From positions 1,157,331 to 1,221,330 of the forward strand of contig OX243824.1 in assembly GCA_945859605.1 (NCBI GenBank): a stretch of 64,000 bases of DNA. Reading direction: 5' to 3'. This stretch comes from Lumbricus rubellus (lineage: Eukaryota > Annelida > Clitellata > Crassiclitellata > Lumbricidae). The notes beneath the pieces were generated by a model that had not been told where the DNA came from, searched no databases, and saw nothing but the letters and a program-made list of their open reading frames with translations. Position numbers and translations under genes: made by a program. Within the stretch, counting starts at the first letter, position 1; each line of letters opens with the position of its first letter. This document shows, one piece after another, positions 41,701 to 52,200 of this stretch.

Positions 41701-42268
41701 TGATAGTTTGTTACAAGTCTTGGCTTAAAGACCATCGTACTGCTCAGAAAAATAACAACACAATGAAAACTTGATAATACATGACCAATAAGAAGCAAGC
41801 AGTGAGAATCTTGCGTTACATGCGCAATTTGCGCATGGTTTAACGAGTCGTTCAGCAAGATCACATAATATATACGTGCACTGCCAATATTTTCATGGCA
41901 GTGGGAATAATAATATCATTATTAACCAAAAAAATTCTTTGCTCTGTATAAACAGAAGCAGCAAAATTTTTCAAACTTAGCTGTTTTTGTTCTGAAAACT
42001 TCAACAGCATAGATAGATATAATCAAAAGCAACCCTAAACCAATTACGTTCATATGTGACGCCCAGACTTAGTCCATTCTTGCTTTTGTCTCGTTCCCAT
42101 TCTATTCCTTCAAAAAGACTGAATAATAAATTAGGGTATCAACCTGGAGACATAATCTGGCGGATTCACTGGATTTTCCAGTGGCTGGACAGCAGTCTCG
42201 AGAAGTGGACTAACGGCATTTTCCTCTGGAAGATAAGTATCGGCAGTTTCTGGAGATGAAGCAGTTTC
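35615..42268 (-). CDS. EIF2AK3: PERK-type eIF2-alpha kinase, cytosolic kinase part (5' partial)
   Basis: PERK phosphorylates eIF2-alpha when unfolded protein accumulates in the ER. Exons in transcript order: 42268-42144, 41680-41528, 41008-40486, 40043-39891, 38799-38635, 35797-35615; every phase joins and the last exon ends in TAG. Kinase landmarks: glycine loop GRGGFGVVF, lysine in YAVKRI, alpha-C glutamate in VMREVKAL, the PERK signature [20 protein letters not shown], an acidic insert of about 90 residues, HRDLTPSNIFF, DFG in [32 protein letters not shown] and the subdomain XI arginine in [15 protein letters not shown] and GCN2 fit less well. Odd points: HRDLT in place of HRDLK, a GC-AG intron, and no recognisable luminal or membrane region before 42268. 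Confidence 0.9.
36845..37119. mobile_element. Nested hAT-like MITE remnant
   Basis: Imperfect ends: cagaggcggatacag and ggtcggatccacccctg. Contains G runs and a repeated tcatccgatcgaa unit. No clear target duplication was found. Confidence 0.4.
37520..37566. other. 18-bp stem hairpin with direct-repeat flanks
   Basis: cgaggaccctggtataag pairs with cttataccggggtcctcg with one G-T type mismatch, loop 11 nt. GGATTGTT flanks both sides (37512-37519, 37566-37573). Lies inside the hAT-type element. Confidence 0.6.
38635..38799 (-). CDS. EIF2AK3: PERK exon: kinase C-lobe
   Basis: [20 protein letters not shown] then [20 protein letters not shown]; human PERK has [38 protein letters not shown]. Acceptor gtctgcag, donor gtacaa, 55 codons. 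Confidence 0.95.
39042..39615 (+). mobile_element. Non-LTR retrotransposon ORF end, open reading frame
   Basis: A 189-codon frame with [39 protein letters not shown] and [13 protein letters not shown] is the C-terminal part of a LINE polymerase. It sits in a PERK intron on the opposite strand and is 5' truncated. The uninterrupted frame suggests a recent copy. Confidence 0.8.
39891..40043 (-). CDS. EIF2AK3: PERK exon: DFG and activation segment
   Basis: [20 protein letters not shown], then an activation loop and [15 protein letters not shown]; human PERK has [20 protein letters not shown] and GQVGTKLYMSPEQ. Acceptor atttgcag, donor gtattt, 51 codons, phase 0. Confidence 0.95.
40486..41008 (-). 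CDS. EIF2AK3: PERK exon: alpha-C helix, acidic insert, catalytic loop
   Basis: Starts [20 protein letters not shown], then the PERK-specific [19 protein letters not shown] hydrophilic insert follows ([26 protein letters not shown]), typical of eIF2-alpha kinases, then [19 protein letters not shown] and [11 protein letters not shown]. Acceptor tttctaccag, donor gtaaga. The last codon is ACG (Thr) where the family has Lys. Confidence 0.93.
41528..41680 (-). CDS. EIF2AK3: PERK exon: kinase subdomains I-II
   Basis: [20 protein letters not shown] then [20 protein letters not shown]; human PERK has [27 protein letters not shown]. Acceptor cgtacag. The only workable donor is AG|GCAAGT, a GC donor, which gives phase 2 and joins [12 protein letters not shown]. 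Confidence 0.9.
42144..42268 (-). CDS. EIF2AK3: PERK exon: juxtakinase Pro/Glu-rich segment
   Basis: Acceptor ctgtttccag, donor gttgat, phase 0 to 2. Encodes [20 protein letters not shown] and further acidic, proline-rich sequence ending PPDYVS. Accepted because its phase joins the kinase exon; its sequence is not diagnostic. Confidence 0.65.
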
Positions 42269-42435
42269 CTGGAAACAGAGACAGATGAGTTGAGAGTAAC
42301 CTAAAGTTCACCCCATAAAGGAATCTAGCCTGCTTTTTAGTACTGCAGTTCCGAAATGTACATCAGTGAAATTTGGATGGTCATAGTATCTCTTAGCATA
42401 ATATTTCCCTGTGTAAAGTCATCTAACACAACAAA

Positions 42436-42629
42436 CGAACGATATAACCATCTATTAAATGAACTAGTCTGCTGGCCTTAACCAGGAATTCTGTCTCATT
42501 CTTCTCTTTTGCGCCTTTGTCTGCATATTCAACTGTGCCTCTGTCTGCATTGTTCCATCTCACACTAATGAACTCAGCAGATCGTTCACAGTACTTCATT
42601 TCAGTCGCCCTTTCCAGCACAGTGGACAT
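42436..42629 (-). other. Possible upstream PERK exon
   Basis: A 68-codon reading frame (MSTVLERATEMKYCERSAEF to 42423) has a possible donor, ctg|gttaag, in phase 0, which would join the exon at 42268. No good acceptor is seen 5' of it, so it might be a first exon starting at ATG 42629, or chance. The sequence is not recognised. Confidence 0.2.
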
Positions 42630-42760
42630 TTACTATTCTATAAAAAATAATTACCTAACTTCATCTGGCACAATGGGAGAAGTTCTATAACAGTATGACA
42701 TATTGTATATGTATTGTGTACCATTGTATGTGTATTAGGGATGTTAATATCGGTTTTTGG

Positions 42761-43382
42761 TTATTGTGACTGACGTCTTGGTAGATCGTAAACAGTATGG
42801 CCGCCGTAGATACGTGCGAAATAGAGCAGCCTCGCATACGGCGATCGATAGCCCAATATTTCCGCAACCTGCGGCGATCTATAGGCCAATGTTTTCGGGA
42901 AAGTAAGTAAGTAAAATACCATGAAAAGGTGAACTTTAGAAAATATTATTACGCTTAAATAAGCTAAATAACACAACCAAATCAAATTCAAATTCACCTG
43001 AACGAGATATCTCGCGGTAACCGCGAGATCTCGCAGTGTAAACTAACTTGCGCCGCTACATAATTATGGCTGCCAACTAATGCAATAAAATTACAGCGCC
43101 ACCTATCGACGATATTGAAGCGTGAGGGTCGGTTAGGGTTAGTTTTAGGGTTAGTGCAGTCATTCTCCTGAAATTTCAGCAGAATGACCACACTAACCCT
43201 AAAACTAACCCTAACCGACCCTCACGACGCCTAACCTGCATGTTGGTATGCTTGTTGCGATATCGTCGATAGGTGGCGCAGTAATTTTATTGCATTCGTT
43301 GGCAGCCATGGCCGCTCTAATGCGCACGTATCTACGGCGGCCATACTGTTTACGATATACCGAGACGTCCGTCACAATAACC
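42761..43382. mobile_element. Fold-back element A, about 620 bp
   Basis: Left arm ttattgtgactgacgtcttg...aaacagtatggccgcc and right arm ggcggccatactgtttacg...gtcacaataa are inverse; a second inner pair (ctgccaact...cacctatcgacgatat) and a third (ggttagggttagttttaggg) make most of it one palindrome. Lies in the PERK/MCPH1 divergent region. Confidence 0.8.
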
Positions 43383-43924
43383 CGTTTTTTTATAAAACCG
43401 ATTATCGGATTGTAAAATCCGGTTTTAAATCGGTTATAGGTTTTTAATTGCCTCTCGGAAATGTTATATAATTCAAGTTAATCTAGGTAGGCTTTTAAGT
43501 AACGAATGTATGTAACGCAATCCCATAGTGTATGACGCAATCCAGCATCAACGACGTTTTTTTTATTTTCTAATTAGAGATTCAAAATGAACATAATTTT
43601 ACACTGAATGTTTCCAATAAATTTTCATAAATCAACATAAATAAAAGATATTCGTAATAAACACGTATCTTTAGTCTTTACAACAAAAAAGGAACTTTCT
43701 ATTCGCGACTTACAACTACATGCTCAACGGCCTCCATGCTGCTTTTAAAACATAGATTAGCGAAATTTCCATTGAGCAAAAAAGGTAGTTAGGATCATAG
43801 AGATGTATTAAAATATAAGGCTAGAGGGAATATCAAGGACAATAATTTATTTATACACAGGACCGGCAGGTTCGGGCACGGGTAAAATGCTGAAATGCTG
43901 ATTGCTGATTTGCTGATCGGCAAG

Positions 43925-43970
43925 GGGTAAAATGCTGAATAGCCAATGCTGATTGTTCAGCATTTTACCC
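43925..43970. other. 15-bp perfect hairpin in aatgctga repeat
   Basis: GGGTAAAATGCTGAA and TTCAGCATTTTACCC around a 16-nt loop, in a 43880-44015 stretch with at least seven copies of atgctga in both orientations. Confidence 0.6.
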
Positions 43971-44689
43971 ACTAGCCGAATCAGCATATCAGAGTGTAAA
44001 ATGCTGATTGAGAATACGGATAAATATGTAAGTAAGTACGTAAGTAGTTAGCATTTAGGCCTATTCATTAATTTGCAAACGAATAATGGGTAAGTAAGTA
44101 GGCTATTATACCATTTATTCATTTGCAAACACACAGTGGGACATCGATCGACAAATGATACAATAATAGGCTAACACATCCATCCACGCATATTCAACTC
44201 TAAACATCTAAGCATGCAAATTACGATACTTTTGCTCATCCATCAATGAGAAAACAAGATTTAATTTACCCAGTGCGAGCTTGAACTATAGTTAATTTCA
44301 AAGGTCTAATTATTAGGCCTACTCTAATTCAAATGCATGAGGGAGACTGCCTCTGCAAGACGTAGGCCTAGGCCTGTGCAATCAGTGAGAGCCAACAGAA
44401 TTTTAGCTGACTAATCAATAGCCTTATAGAATAGAACACAACATTGAATGTTAGGCCTACTGCAATAAAACCGACGGGCGAACAAATGCTTTTCAATAAA
44501 GTTCAAATCTGGAGAAAACAAAAAAAGACTATATGAAAACATGATCAGAATAAAAACTATCCAGGGGAAACAATGATCTTTAAGTTAAGAAAAACATGCA
44601 GCAGGATAAAAGATAGAAAGACGAATAGACAGACTAACAGACGGAATAATTAAACAGAAGACACAGGGCATAGGCCTACAGACAGACAT

Positions 44690-44950
44690 AAAGACAGACA
44701 CAGACAGGCAAAAGACATACATAGAGACAGATACAATCAGACAGGCAAACAGAGAGACAGACAGAAAGACAGACAGACGGAGAGAGACATATAAAATAAA
44801 GAGACAGGCATATAGACAGACATACAGACAGGCAGAATGACAAACATACAAAGTCTGTCTCTGTATGACAGACAGAGACAGACATACAGAAAGAGACAGA
44901 CAAATGGAGAGTCAGTCAGACAGACAGATGGAGAGATAGACAGACAGAAT
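44690..44950 (+). repeat. (GACA)n/(GACAGACAT)n tract
   Basis: Purine-rich tetranucleotide tract in the divergent intergenic region; it opens false Cys/Ser/Leu-rich frames on the - strand. Confidence 0.9.
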
Positions 44951-46185
44951 GAAAGAAAGGAGTGGACAACTGGTGGTAAAATAACATAACGGTACAATGT
45001 ATATTCTCGTACAAAGAAAAATTGTACAACCTGTATCCTATAATGGTCTTCAATACAACGGTCAGGGTCTTATAGAACACGACCACAACAGCACGAACAG
45101 CAGCGAAACGAAGGCTAAACTACTTATAACTAAACTTACAGTAAACTTAAATATAACAATTCGAGTTTTGGACCGAGAACGAAATAACAGCTAGGGAAAC
45201 ACGAAAATTCCCAAAACTCGACAACGCCCTCTGAGCGCAGGCTTATAGCCTATTATATGAATAGCCTATATCCAACAACACAAACGAGCCCTGCCTTCAC
45301 ATTCAGTCAAGCATAACGCTAGCAGTCACTAGACAGTTCTTCGTTATAAACTAACGGTACTAACCCAAGATCAATTGGCACACCTTGGTACTAACCCTCG
45401 TCATGTAGGCCTAACAACGAACGAGAGAGCCTCACACAATCGCGATTGGCCAAATTTGTTGCATAGGTCCATTATTAATGATATAGTGATAAGAAAGACC
45501 ATTAGCGACGCCCTCCTCCTCCTCCTTCTTCTAGGCTGACGAGTTGCACTGACAGGCTCTAAGCAGCTGATGTGCAAAGCCTGGACTCCCAGTGGCGAAG
45601 GCAGAGCTCTGCGCCGGCCGCGCCGCGTCGCCGCCGCCGACAATTTCTGCGCCGCGCCGCGCCGCCGCCCACACTCTCAAGTCGGCGCATGGCTCTAGGC
45701 GGAGGTAGCGTACGTTGCCCTTACGAACGTTGTCGCCGACCATCGTCTCCGTAGAAGTCAGAGTCGGCTAAGCTTCCTCGCCACGACAAGACGTAATAAC
45801 ATCGAATAGGCTTATTATAATATCTATCCGTTGTAATACTTTGGTCGCTTTCAGCCTCGATCCTCGCATCGTTCACCTACTCTTCAAACAGATTTAAACT
45901 TCTATAAAATAAATCTTCTATAACGTACATCATTGATCCTTCTCGTTGGAATACGATGCATCCACATAATTTATATTCGATCTCAAATGCTGCCTAATAA
46001 TCCTTCACCTTTGCTTTCTCAAGACCTAGTCTTCTCTTGTTACTATGCGCACTGGGAGCGCCTCTGAACTGTCCACATAAAATTGAACGAAAGTCTCTTA
46101 TGCAGCTGACCGTCCGACAATATTGAGTAATACATATTGTTTCGTAAAATTACAATTTAAAGGTGTTTAAGAATAATTCATTGAC

Positions 46186-46280
46186 AGCGGATGGATGGAT
46201 CCAGATTTGACGAGGGCTTAATAAATTATGACAACAGAGGCCGTTGCCCTCGAAACAATTTGCTTGGCATATGACAACTG
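46186..46280 (+). repeat. Repeat D ('ggatccagatttgacgagg') copy
   Basis: gatggatccagatttgacga, acaacagaggccgttgccct and aatttgcttggcatat recur at 15648-15712 and 49750-49830. All three are on the + strand and about 65-95 bp long. Confidence 0.65.
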
Positions 46281-46305
46281 TATCAAATGTTTAATTGTTT
46301 GTATG

Positions 46306-46362
46306 CGCACATGCTATAGCGCCCCTTTAAGCTCACTTCTCAGAGGCGCTCCCGACTACACT
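46306..46362 (-). repeat. SINE/LINE shared tail fragment
   Basis: tatagcgcccctttaagctc and cagaggcgctcccgac, the reversed tail shared by SINE and LINE. Related tail scraps: 1668-1720 (+), 12402-12430 (+), 35868-35925 (-), 53338-53412 (+), 54212-54300 (+), 56665-56727 (-), 57238-57292 (+), 60930-60985 (-). Confidence 0.65.
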
Positions 46363-46529
46363 CAAAACTGAAAACATTGCTCTTTCACAAATTTTAATCT
46401 GATTTTCCTCTTCTCCTCACATCTCTCGTCATTTCAACTCTAAACATCGTTCACATAAGCCGTCCATCTATCTGCCTGCCTGACTTTCCTGACTTGACCC
46501 GCTGCCTCTCGATTTTGTTTTGATTAAGA

Positions 46530-46610
46530 GCCTGTGAATAAGCTGGTTCCCGCGACTTTGCTTTTGTGGGCGCTGTAGAAGTATCGAGATTACGATAACG
46601 ATTACAATGC
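46530..46610 (+). repeat. Repeat B ('gaataagctgg') copy
   Basis: cctgtgaataagctggttcc, ggcgctgtagaag, then gattacgataacgattac. Other copies: 4640-4720 (+), 13085-13175 (+), 20830-20925 (-). Ends in ATTACG-type repeats; likely a SINE. Confidence 0.65.
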
Positions 46611-48199
46611 GGACACTGCGTCGAAGTTTCACGCCGAAGCGCATGAGCAATTGCCAGATCAAATTGTAGAAACCCCGTAGGCGAAAAATCCCTGAATCTG
46701 GTCGAGTTTCCAGCAAAATGTGGCTTATAATAATTGCATAAATGTACATTAATTATGCTGGAGAAAAGTGGAGATACTGCATGCTTGCTTCATACCCATG
46801 GCAGCAGAGCATTGAGTAGGCCTATGATAAGCGTTGCTCTAGTTCGGCATTGTCAGCTTAAGTTTGTATTGATCCATACTGCCTGCAAGTATATGCTGTT
46901 GTTCCACGTGTATAAAAGGCCACCGCCCCTCCGTTCTGCACAGAAGGGAGTGCTCTTGGTTCCATTCGCACACATTGCAACCGTGCAAAACAGAATCTTT
47001 TCCATTGTGTACCCAGTCGTCTGGAAGCGGATCCAACAGGAGATGCCTCTGCTTCCTGGTGCTCTTAGGCCTACTAATTCATTTCTTAAATAAAAACTTT
47101 AAACTGCGCTAGCTTTATGCCGTTCTAGCTATAGTTACTGTAGTATCTTGAAGCGCTATATAAATTCAGGAGTGAACGAACAAAATAATTAATGAATAAA
47201 TCATAGTGCTTAACCAAAAAAACTACATCTTTTTGTCTTTTTGTTCGCTTAATTATTAATTTATTGTGTAAGTGACTCTGCGTAGGCCTATACCAGAATT
47301 CAGCCTTTCACCCTCACTCAGATGACCAAGTCCCCAACAAGCAGGAGCGATATAAGCTAGGACTTGTACACAACAAATTAATGTGCCGCTGTAGATCATG
47401 CACTTCTGTACAGTTAAAACTAGCAAAAAGGTCATTGACCTCTGAATGGACATAGTTCACCATGGATGGTGCGAAAGGAAAGATTCAGGCCCTATTCTAA
47501 CAACTTCTTAAAAACAGCCTCTTACAACATTGTTCAAAGAATGTTTCATGTCGATGAAAATGTTATTTGATTCTATAAGACTTTGTCATCAGTCGCTCGA
47601 TCTGTTTTCTCGCTGTTACACGGAGAGAACGAGAGAGACTGAGGCAGAATCCGGGTCACTCACTTACTAGCTCGCTTTAAAACAGCGCTACACAAATATG
47701 TTTAAAATATTGTGATATCTTTAAAATATGTAGTCAAAGTTCTGTATTTGGTGGCGCGTTAGGCAAAACTTTTATGTTTTTCATCAAAAACTAGATGTAA
47801 ATATATCACATTATATTTAAATTATTTAATTCGTGATCTGTATTTAGTTTTCAGTAACTTTATCGGGTTAAATGGCCGATTGCTGTGTTACTCGGGTAAA
47901 CACGAAGACTGAGTCCAGATTTTTTTTAAACTTCGCCCGATCCCTAGACCGATTTTAAATCAAATCAAATTTATTGAATCGATTCAGCAAACACAAAGCA
48001 CAAACATACTACTGATCGCGAGCACTTTTACATTAGCAGAAACAAAAAGATGAAAAAACATATAAACATGATTACTTGCGAAATTCTAGCTTTTCAAAAT
48101 AATATTATTTTCGATTGAACGATATTCAGGATCGCTCCTATATAAATCCCAGCACTTAGCGAAACCAAACACTCTTAATTAACGCCTACGGTCGAGTAA

Positions 48200-48524
48200 C
48201 GGTAAATACGAAGACTGAGTCACCGTACTCCAAACAATATGGCTGCCAACGAATGCCGTAAAATTAGAATGCGGCCGGTCGACGACATCGCAGCATGTAT
48301 CTCAACATGCAAAGCGTGAGGGTCGGTTAGGGCTCAGGTTAGGCGCCGTGAGGGTCGGTTAGGGTTAGTTTTAGGGTTTAGTGCAGTCATTCTGCTGAAA
48401 TTGAAGCGTCCTTTAATTTTCGCGGAAATATTAGGCCTATGTCGGGCCGCTCTGTTATGCACGCATCTACGGTGGCCATATTGTTTGGAGTACGGTGACT
48501 CAGTCTTCGTGTTTACCCTTAAAA
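48200..48524. mobile_element. Fold-back element B, about 325 bp
   Basis: Left arm aatacgaagactgagtcacc and gtactccaaacaatatggc; right arm gccatattgtttggagtac and ggtgactcagtcttcgtgtt. It has telomere-like ggttagggttag inside. A lone arm of the same kind is at 47888-47918. Confidence 0.8.
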
Positions 48525-48751
48525 CTTGTTGCTGTTTAACAGATGTCAGTCTGAAACCCCGAATCGTTAAAAAATAAGTTTAAAAAAATCTTATTTCCAG
48601 AAATTATATCGCGATTATAATCGTAATTTTCAAACTTCTACAAGCTACTGTACAAAAATATACAGGCATAGAGAGGAAACCAGTGAAGTTGTTAAGTCTT
48701 GGATGCAGAGCTATGGGACAATCGAGGAAGACAGGCTACCAGTCTATAGTA

Positions 48752-49064
48752 ATTGGGTTAATCCCGAAGACTGCATGCCTGTCCATGTAAACAGTTTGGC
48801 TGCCCAAGAAATCGCTAAAATAAAGTGCTACGGCCTTAGCTTCGAATTTTATATTTTCTTGTATGTACTGTATATTTTCGTTTGTTTATACTTTTATTAA
48901 CCTGACTGTTTTACTTAGATTTCACGTTGATTACATGCATACTAAGCACAGTGTATCATGGGATACGGTTGATAGATTGCAGCGCTCTATTTTAGATAAG
49001 TCGTTGGCAGCCATATTGTTTTGTATGCAGTCATGTAGTCTTCGGGATTACCGTAATTGGATAT
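48752..49064. mobile_element. Fold-back element C, about 310 bp, just 5' of MCPH1
   Basis: Left arm gggttaatcccgaagactgc, right arm gcagtcatgtagtcttcggg, with inner aaacagtttggctgcc and ggcagccatattgtttt. Ends about 50 bp before the MCPH1 coding-exon acceptor, so it lies within the presumed 5' UTR intron. Confidence 0.75.
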
Positions 49065-49116
49065 ATGCATAAGATCTCATTTGACTGATTGTAATGCTGA
49101 TGTGTTTTTTTTGCAG

Positions 49117-49290
49117 CGATGGAGGATTCACTGATTCTCCAGTTGAGTGGTTGTAGTCCATCAACTCCAAGTCCTCAGCCGCGCAACACTTTTCGTCTCG
49201 TTCCTCTGTTGGGAACTCCAGCAAAAGCTCCGGATCTAGAAGTCTGCAACAAATCCTTCAAGAAGACTGCAAAATCGTCGGTATTGCACG
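49117..49290 (+). CDS. MCPH1: MCPH1 first coding exon, extended N-terminus
   Basis: An acceptor (ttttttttgcag) ends at 49116, so a 5' UTR exon must lie upstream. The first ATG, at 49119, opens a frame MEDSLILQLSGCSPSTPSPQ that ends in phase 1 and joins exon 2 as SSVLHDVVAYV. Vertebrate proteins have only about eight residues here (MAAPILKDVVAYV); this one has about 57. Splicing could instead start elsewhere. Confidence 0.75.
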
Positions 49291-52200
49291 GTAAGCTTTT
49301 GATATAAATTGTCAGACAGTCAGTTACAGTTAAAATTGGGATGATAAACTAAAAATCAGAAATCTTGTTTTCGGTTCCGAAAACGAAAATCGGTTTATTG
49401 CTGTTTGCAAAAGAATAATCTTAATCATTTAAAAAAAATTTACGTCAAAATCGTTGACGAATCTGAGCGGCCGCCATCTTTGTTAACGCCGCCATCTTTG
49501 TTTACGCCGCCATCTTTGTTTACGCTGCCAGCTAGAAATTTGCTGGATTTCTCTACGGCCAACTCAGTTTATAAGTGGTGTAATAAAGAAAATCTCACTT
49601 CCTTTTAGATTGTCCAGTGGCGATTGAATTAATTACCACTGATGAATAATGTCTGCAAAATTGTAATATTGTAGTGCCAGTCCCAAGGCTGGAAAAATGA
49701 GGAGGATGACTTTTATAGCTTTGCAGAGGCATAGCATCATTGAGCAGCAAATGGATGGATGGATCCGATTTGACGAGGGTCTATGACAACAGAGGCCGTT
49801 ACCCTGAACAGAAATTTGCTTGGCATATTACAGCACTTAATATTAGGCAGCAAATAGGAAAGTGGCTTTCTTTAAAAGATTGTGATTTTCAGTACACTCT
49901 TCTTTTAGACAACGTTGCTTCCAAACTAATTGCACAAGACCACGCTTGACCAAAATGTTAGCCCACCATTTCATTCATTCATTCATTCAAGTATTTATAT
50001 AGCGCCTCTTCAAGGAAACTACTCAGTGGCGCTCCCGACTCCAGCACGGCCAAACAGAACAGTTTTAAGTGTTTATAGAATGCGTCAGAGAGTGATCTAG
50101 GGAACAGGTGAAGCTCAAGTGGGAGGGCATTCCATACCACCGGGCCAACCACAGAAAAAGCACGACTCTGCATGATAGAGGTATGAGCAAACATTTGCAG
50201 TGTTGTCGTGGTTGTCTGTTGTCTGCAGACGTTGTTGCGTACGTTGACGTGCGATCGGAGAGCGACAACCGCAGTCGGGCGGTTGGCCACGAGTTGCAAC
50301 AGCTCGGTGCAACCGTTGTCGACCGATTCTCCGACGAAGTGACGCATCTCGTGTACAAGGACGGAAAGAAGCGGACGCTGGATATGGCGATACGACGCAA
50401 GATCCATCTCGTCTCTGTTCTATGGGTGGAAAGGTTGGATGATGTATTTGAATCATCATCATAAACCGTGGGCTCATCGCCCGTAGGTGTCCGACGCCAT
50501 TTTCACCATATTCTTCCACAGTTCTCTTTCCAGTGCGATGTGGCTCAGCTCTTGCAATGATGTTCCGCACCAGTATTTGAATAGGCAATGGAAATTTATG
50601 ATTGGACAATAGATATTCTTTATTAATGAATTTGCATTGCTTTGTCGTGAATATTTATTGCTTCATCATGAATATTTATTGCTTCATCATGAATATTTAT
50701 TGCTTCATCATGAATATTTATTTGATGGCTTCATCATGAATTTTTTTTGCTTCATCATGAATATTTATTGCTTCATAATGAATACTTTGTTTGTTTGTTC
50801 TGTTTGTATGTGTACTTGTTATAGCGCCCCTTCAAGCTCTCTCTACTCAGAGGTGCTCCCGACTGCAGCGCAGACACTGCATCAGAGTTTCACGCCAAGC
50901 AGTTGAGCAGTAGAGAGTGAAGGACTTGCTCAAGGTCTTTACGCAGCGACTTGAGGTGGATTTGAACATGCAACCCTTCGGCTGCAATGCAACGAACATA
51001 CTCACTACACCACAGTACCCAACTTAATTGATTCATCATTGATATGCGATGATGCATCATGGATTTATTTGATTCATAATGAATAATTATGTATTGCTTC
51101 ATCATGAATATTTAACTGATTCGTAATGAATAGGCATAGCTGCATCATTGATATATACGGTATTTGATTCTTCATGTATAATTATGTATTGCTTTATCCT
51201 TAAAATTTTCGATTCCTTTATCATCAATATGCAAATATCATGCATTGCTTCATGTATTAACTCACGAATATTTAATTGATTCATCACTACAATCTTTTTT
51301 TATCATGTCATGAATATGCATTGATTCAATGATTTAATGATTTTTCTGCAATGCTTTATATTAAGAATAATCGTGTGTTTGAATTGGTTTGTTTGTTACT
51401 TTGCAGTTGTAAACAGAACCAACGCAAAGTTGCAGAGGATGAATTTCGTGTAACGTTGCCGAAAAAGCAAACAGTGATGGGTCCAATAAAGTTCAAGGTA
51501 TATTATAATTTATACCTACCTTTACTTTCTTCCCTTCCTCTCTGTCTCTGTGTGTCTGTCTGTCTCTGTGTGTCTGTCTGTCTCTGTGTCTTTGTATCTC
51601 TCACTCTTTCAGTCAATCCATCCAATTCCTGCTCTCTTTCGCCCCACTCTCTTTCCTTCTACCACCATACTTTACCCTTCCTCTGTCTTACTCTCCTTCT
51701 CTTTCTCTCCATCGTCCTTTGCTGTCATTGTCTCTTTCTATTTGTCCTTTCTCTATTTGGGGTTCTATGTATGTGTGTATCTATGTGTATGTGTCTCTCT
51801 GTCTCTGTCTGTCCCTCTCTCACTCCGTCTCTGTGCTTCTATGTTTCTATGTCTGTCTCTGACTCTGTATTCCTCCCTCTCTTTATCTCTATAGATGTCT
51901 CTTTCTGTTTTAAATATCTCTGTCTGTCTCTCGCTATCTCTACATCTTTTTATGTGTGCCTCTCTATGTCTGTCTGTCTCCCTCTCTTTCATTCATTCAT
52001 TCATTTCGTGAATTTATATAGCGCTTCTTCAAGAAACTACTAAGAGGCGCTCCCAGTCCAGCCACAGCTAAAATAATAGGTTTTGAGCGACTTATAAAAA
52101 GCAGGTGAATTTAGTCTAGGCATAAGTCGCAAGTTTAGTGGGAGGCCATTCCAGATAGCGGGACCCACAGAAGAAAAGGCTCGGCGCTGTCTTGTAGAAG

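Larger units (their letters stand above)
42640..49116. other. PERK/MCPH1 divergent region
   Basis: Fold-back elements A, B and C, the GACA tract, repeats B and D, eleven TAGGCCTA palindromes and a GC-rich, CpG-rich patch (45590-45760) with cgccgccgcc and gcgccgcgcc. The GC-rich patch could be a promoter-type island for either gene, but no conserved exon is seen. Confidence 0.5.

Noticed and set aside
45531..45743. GC-rich frame as a possible PERK first exon
   Set aside because: Translation is low-complexity Arg/Ala, with no signal peptide and no donor in a matching phase. Could still be a promoter island.
51351..52043. 230-codon Cys/Leu/Ser-rich frame
   Set aside because: Only 51407-51497 is an exon; the rest is the TCTG tract and the LINE tail.
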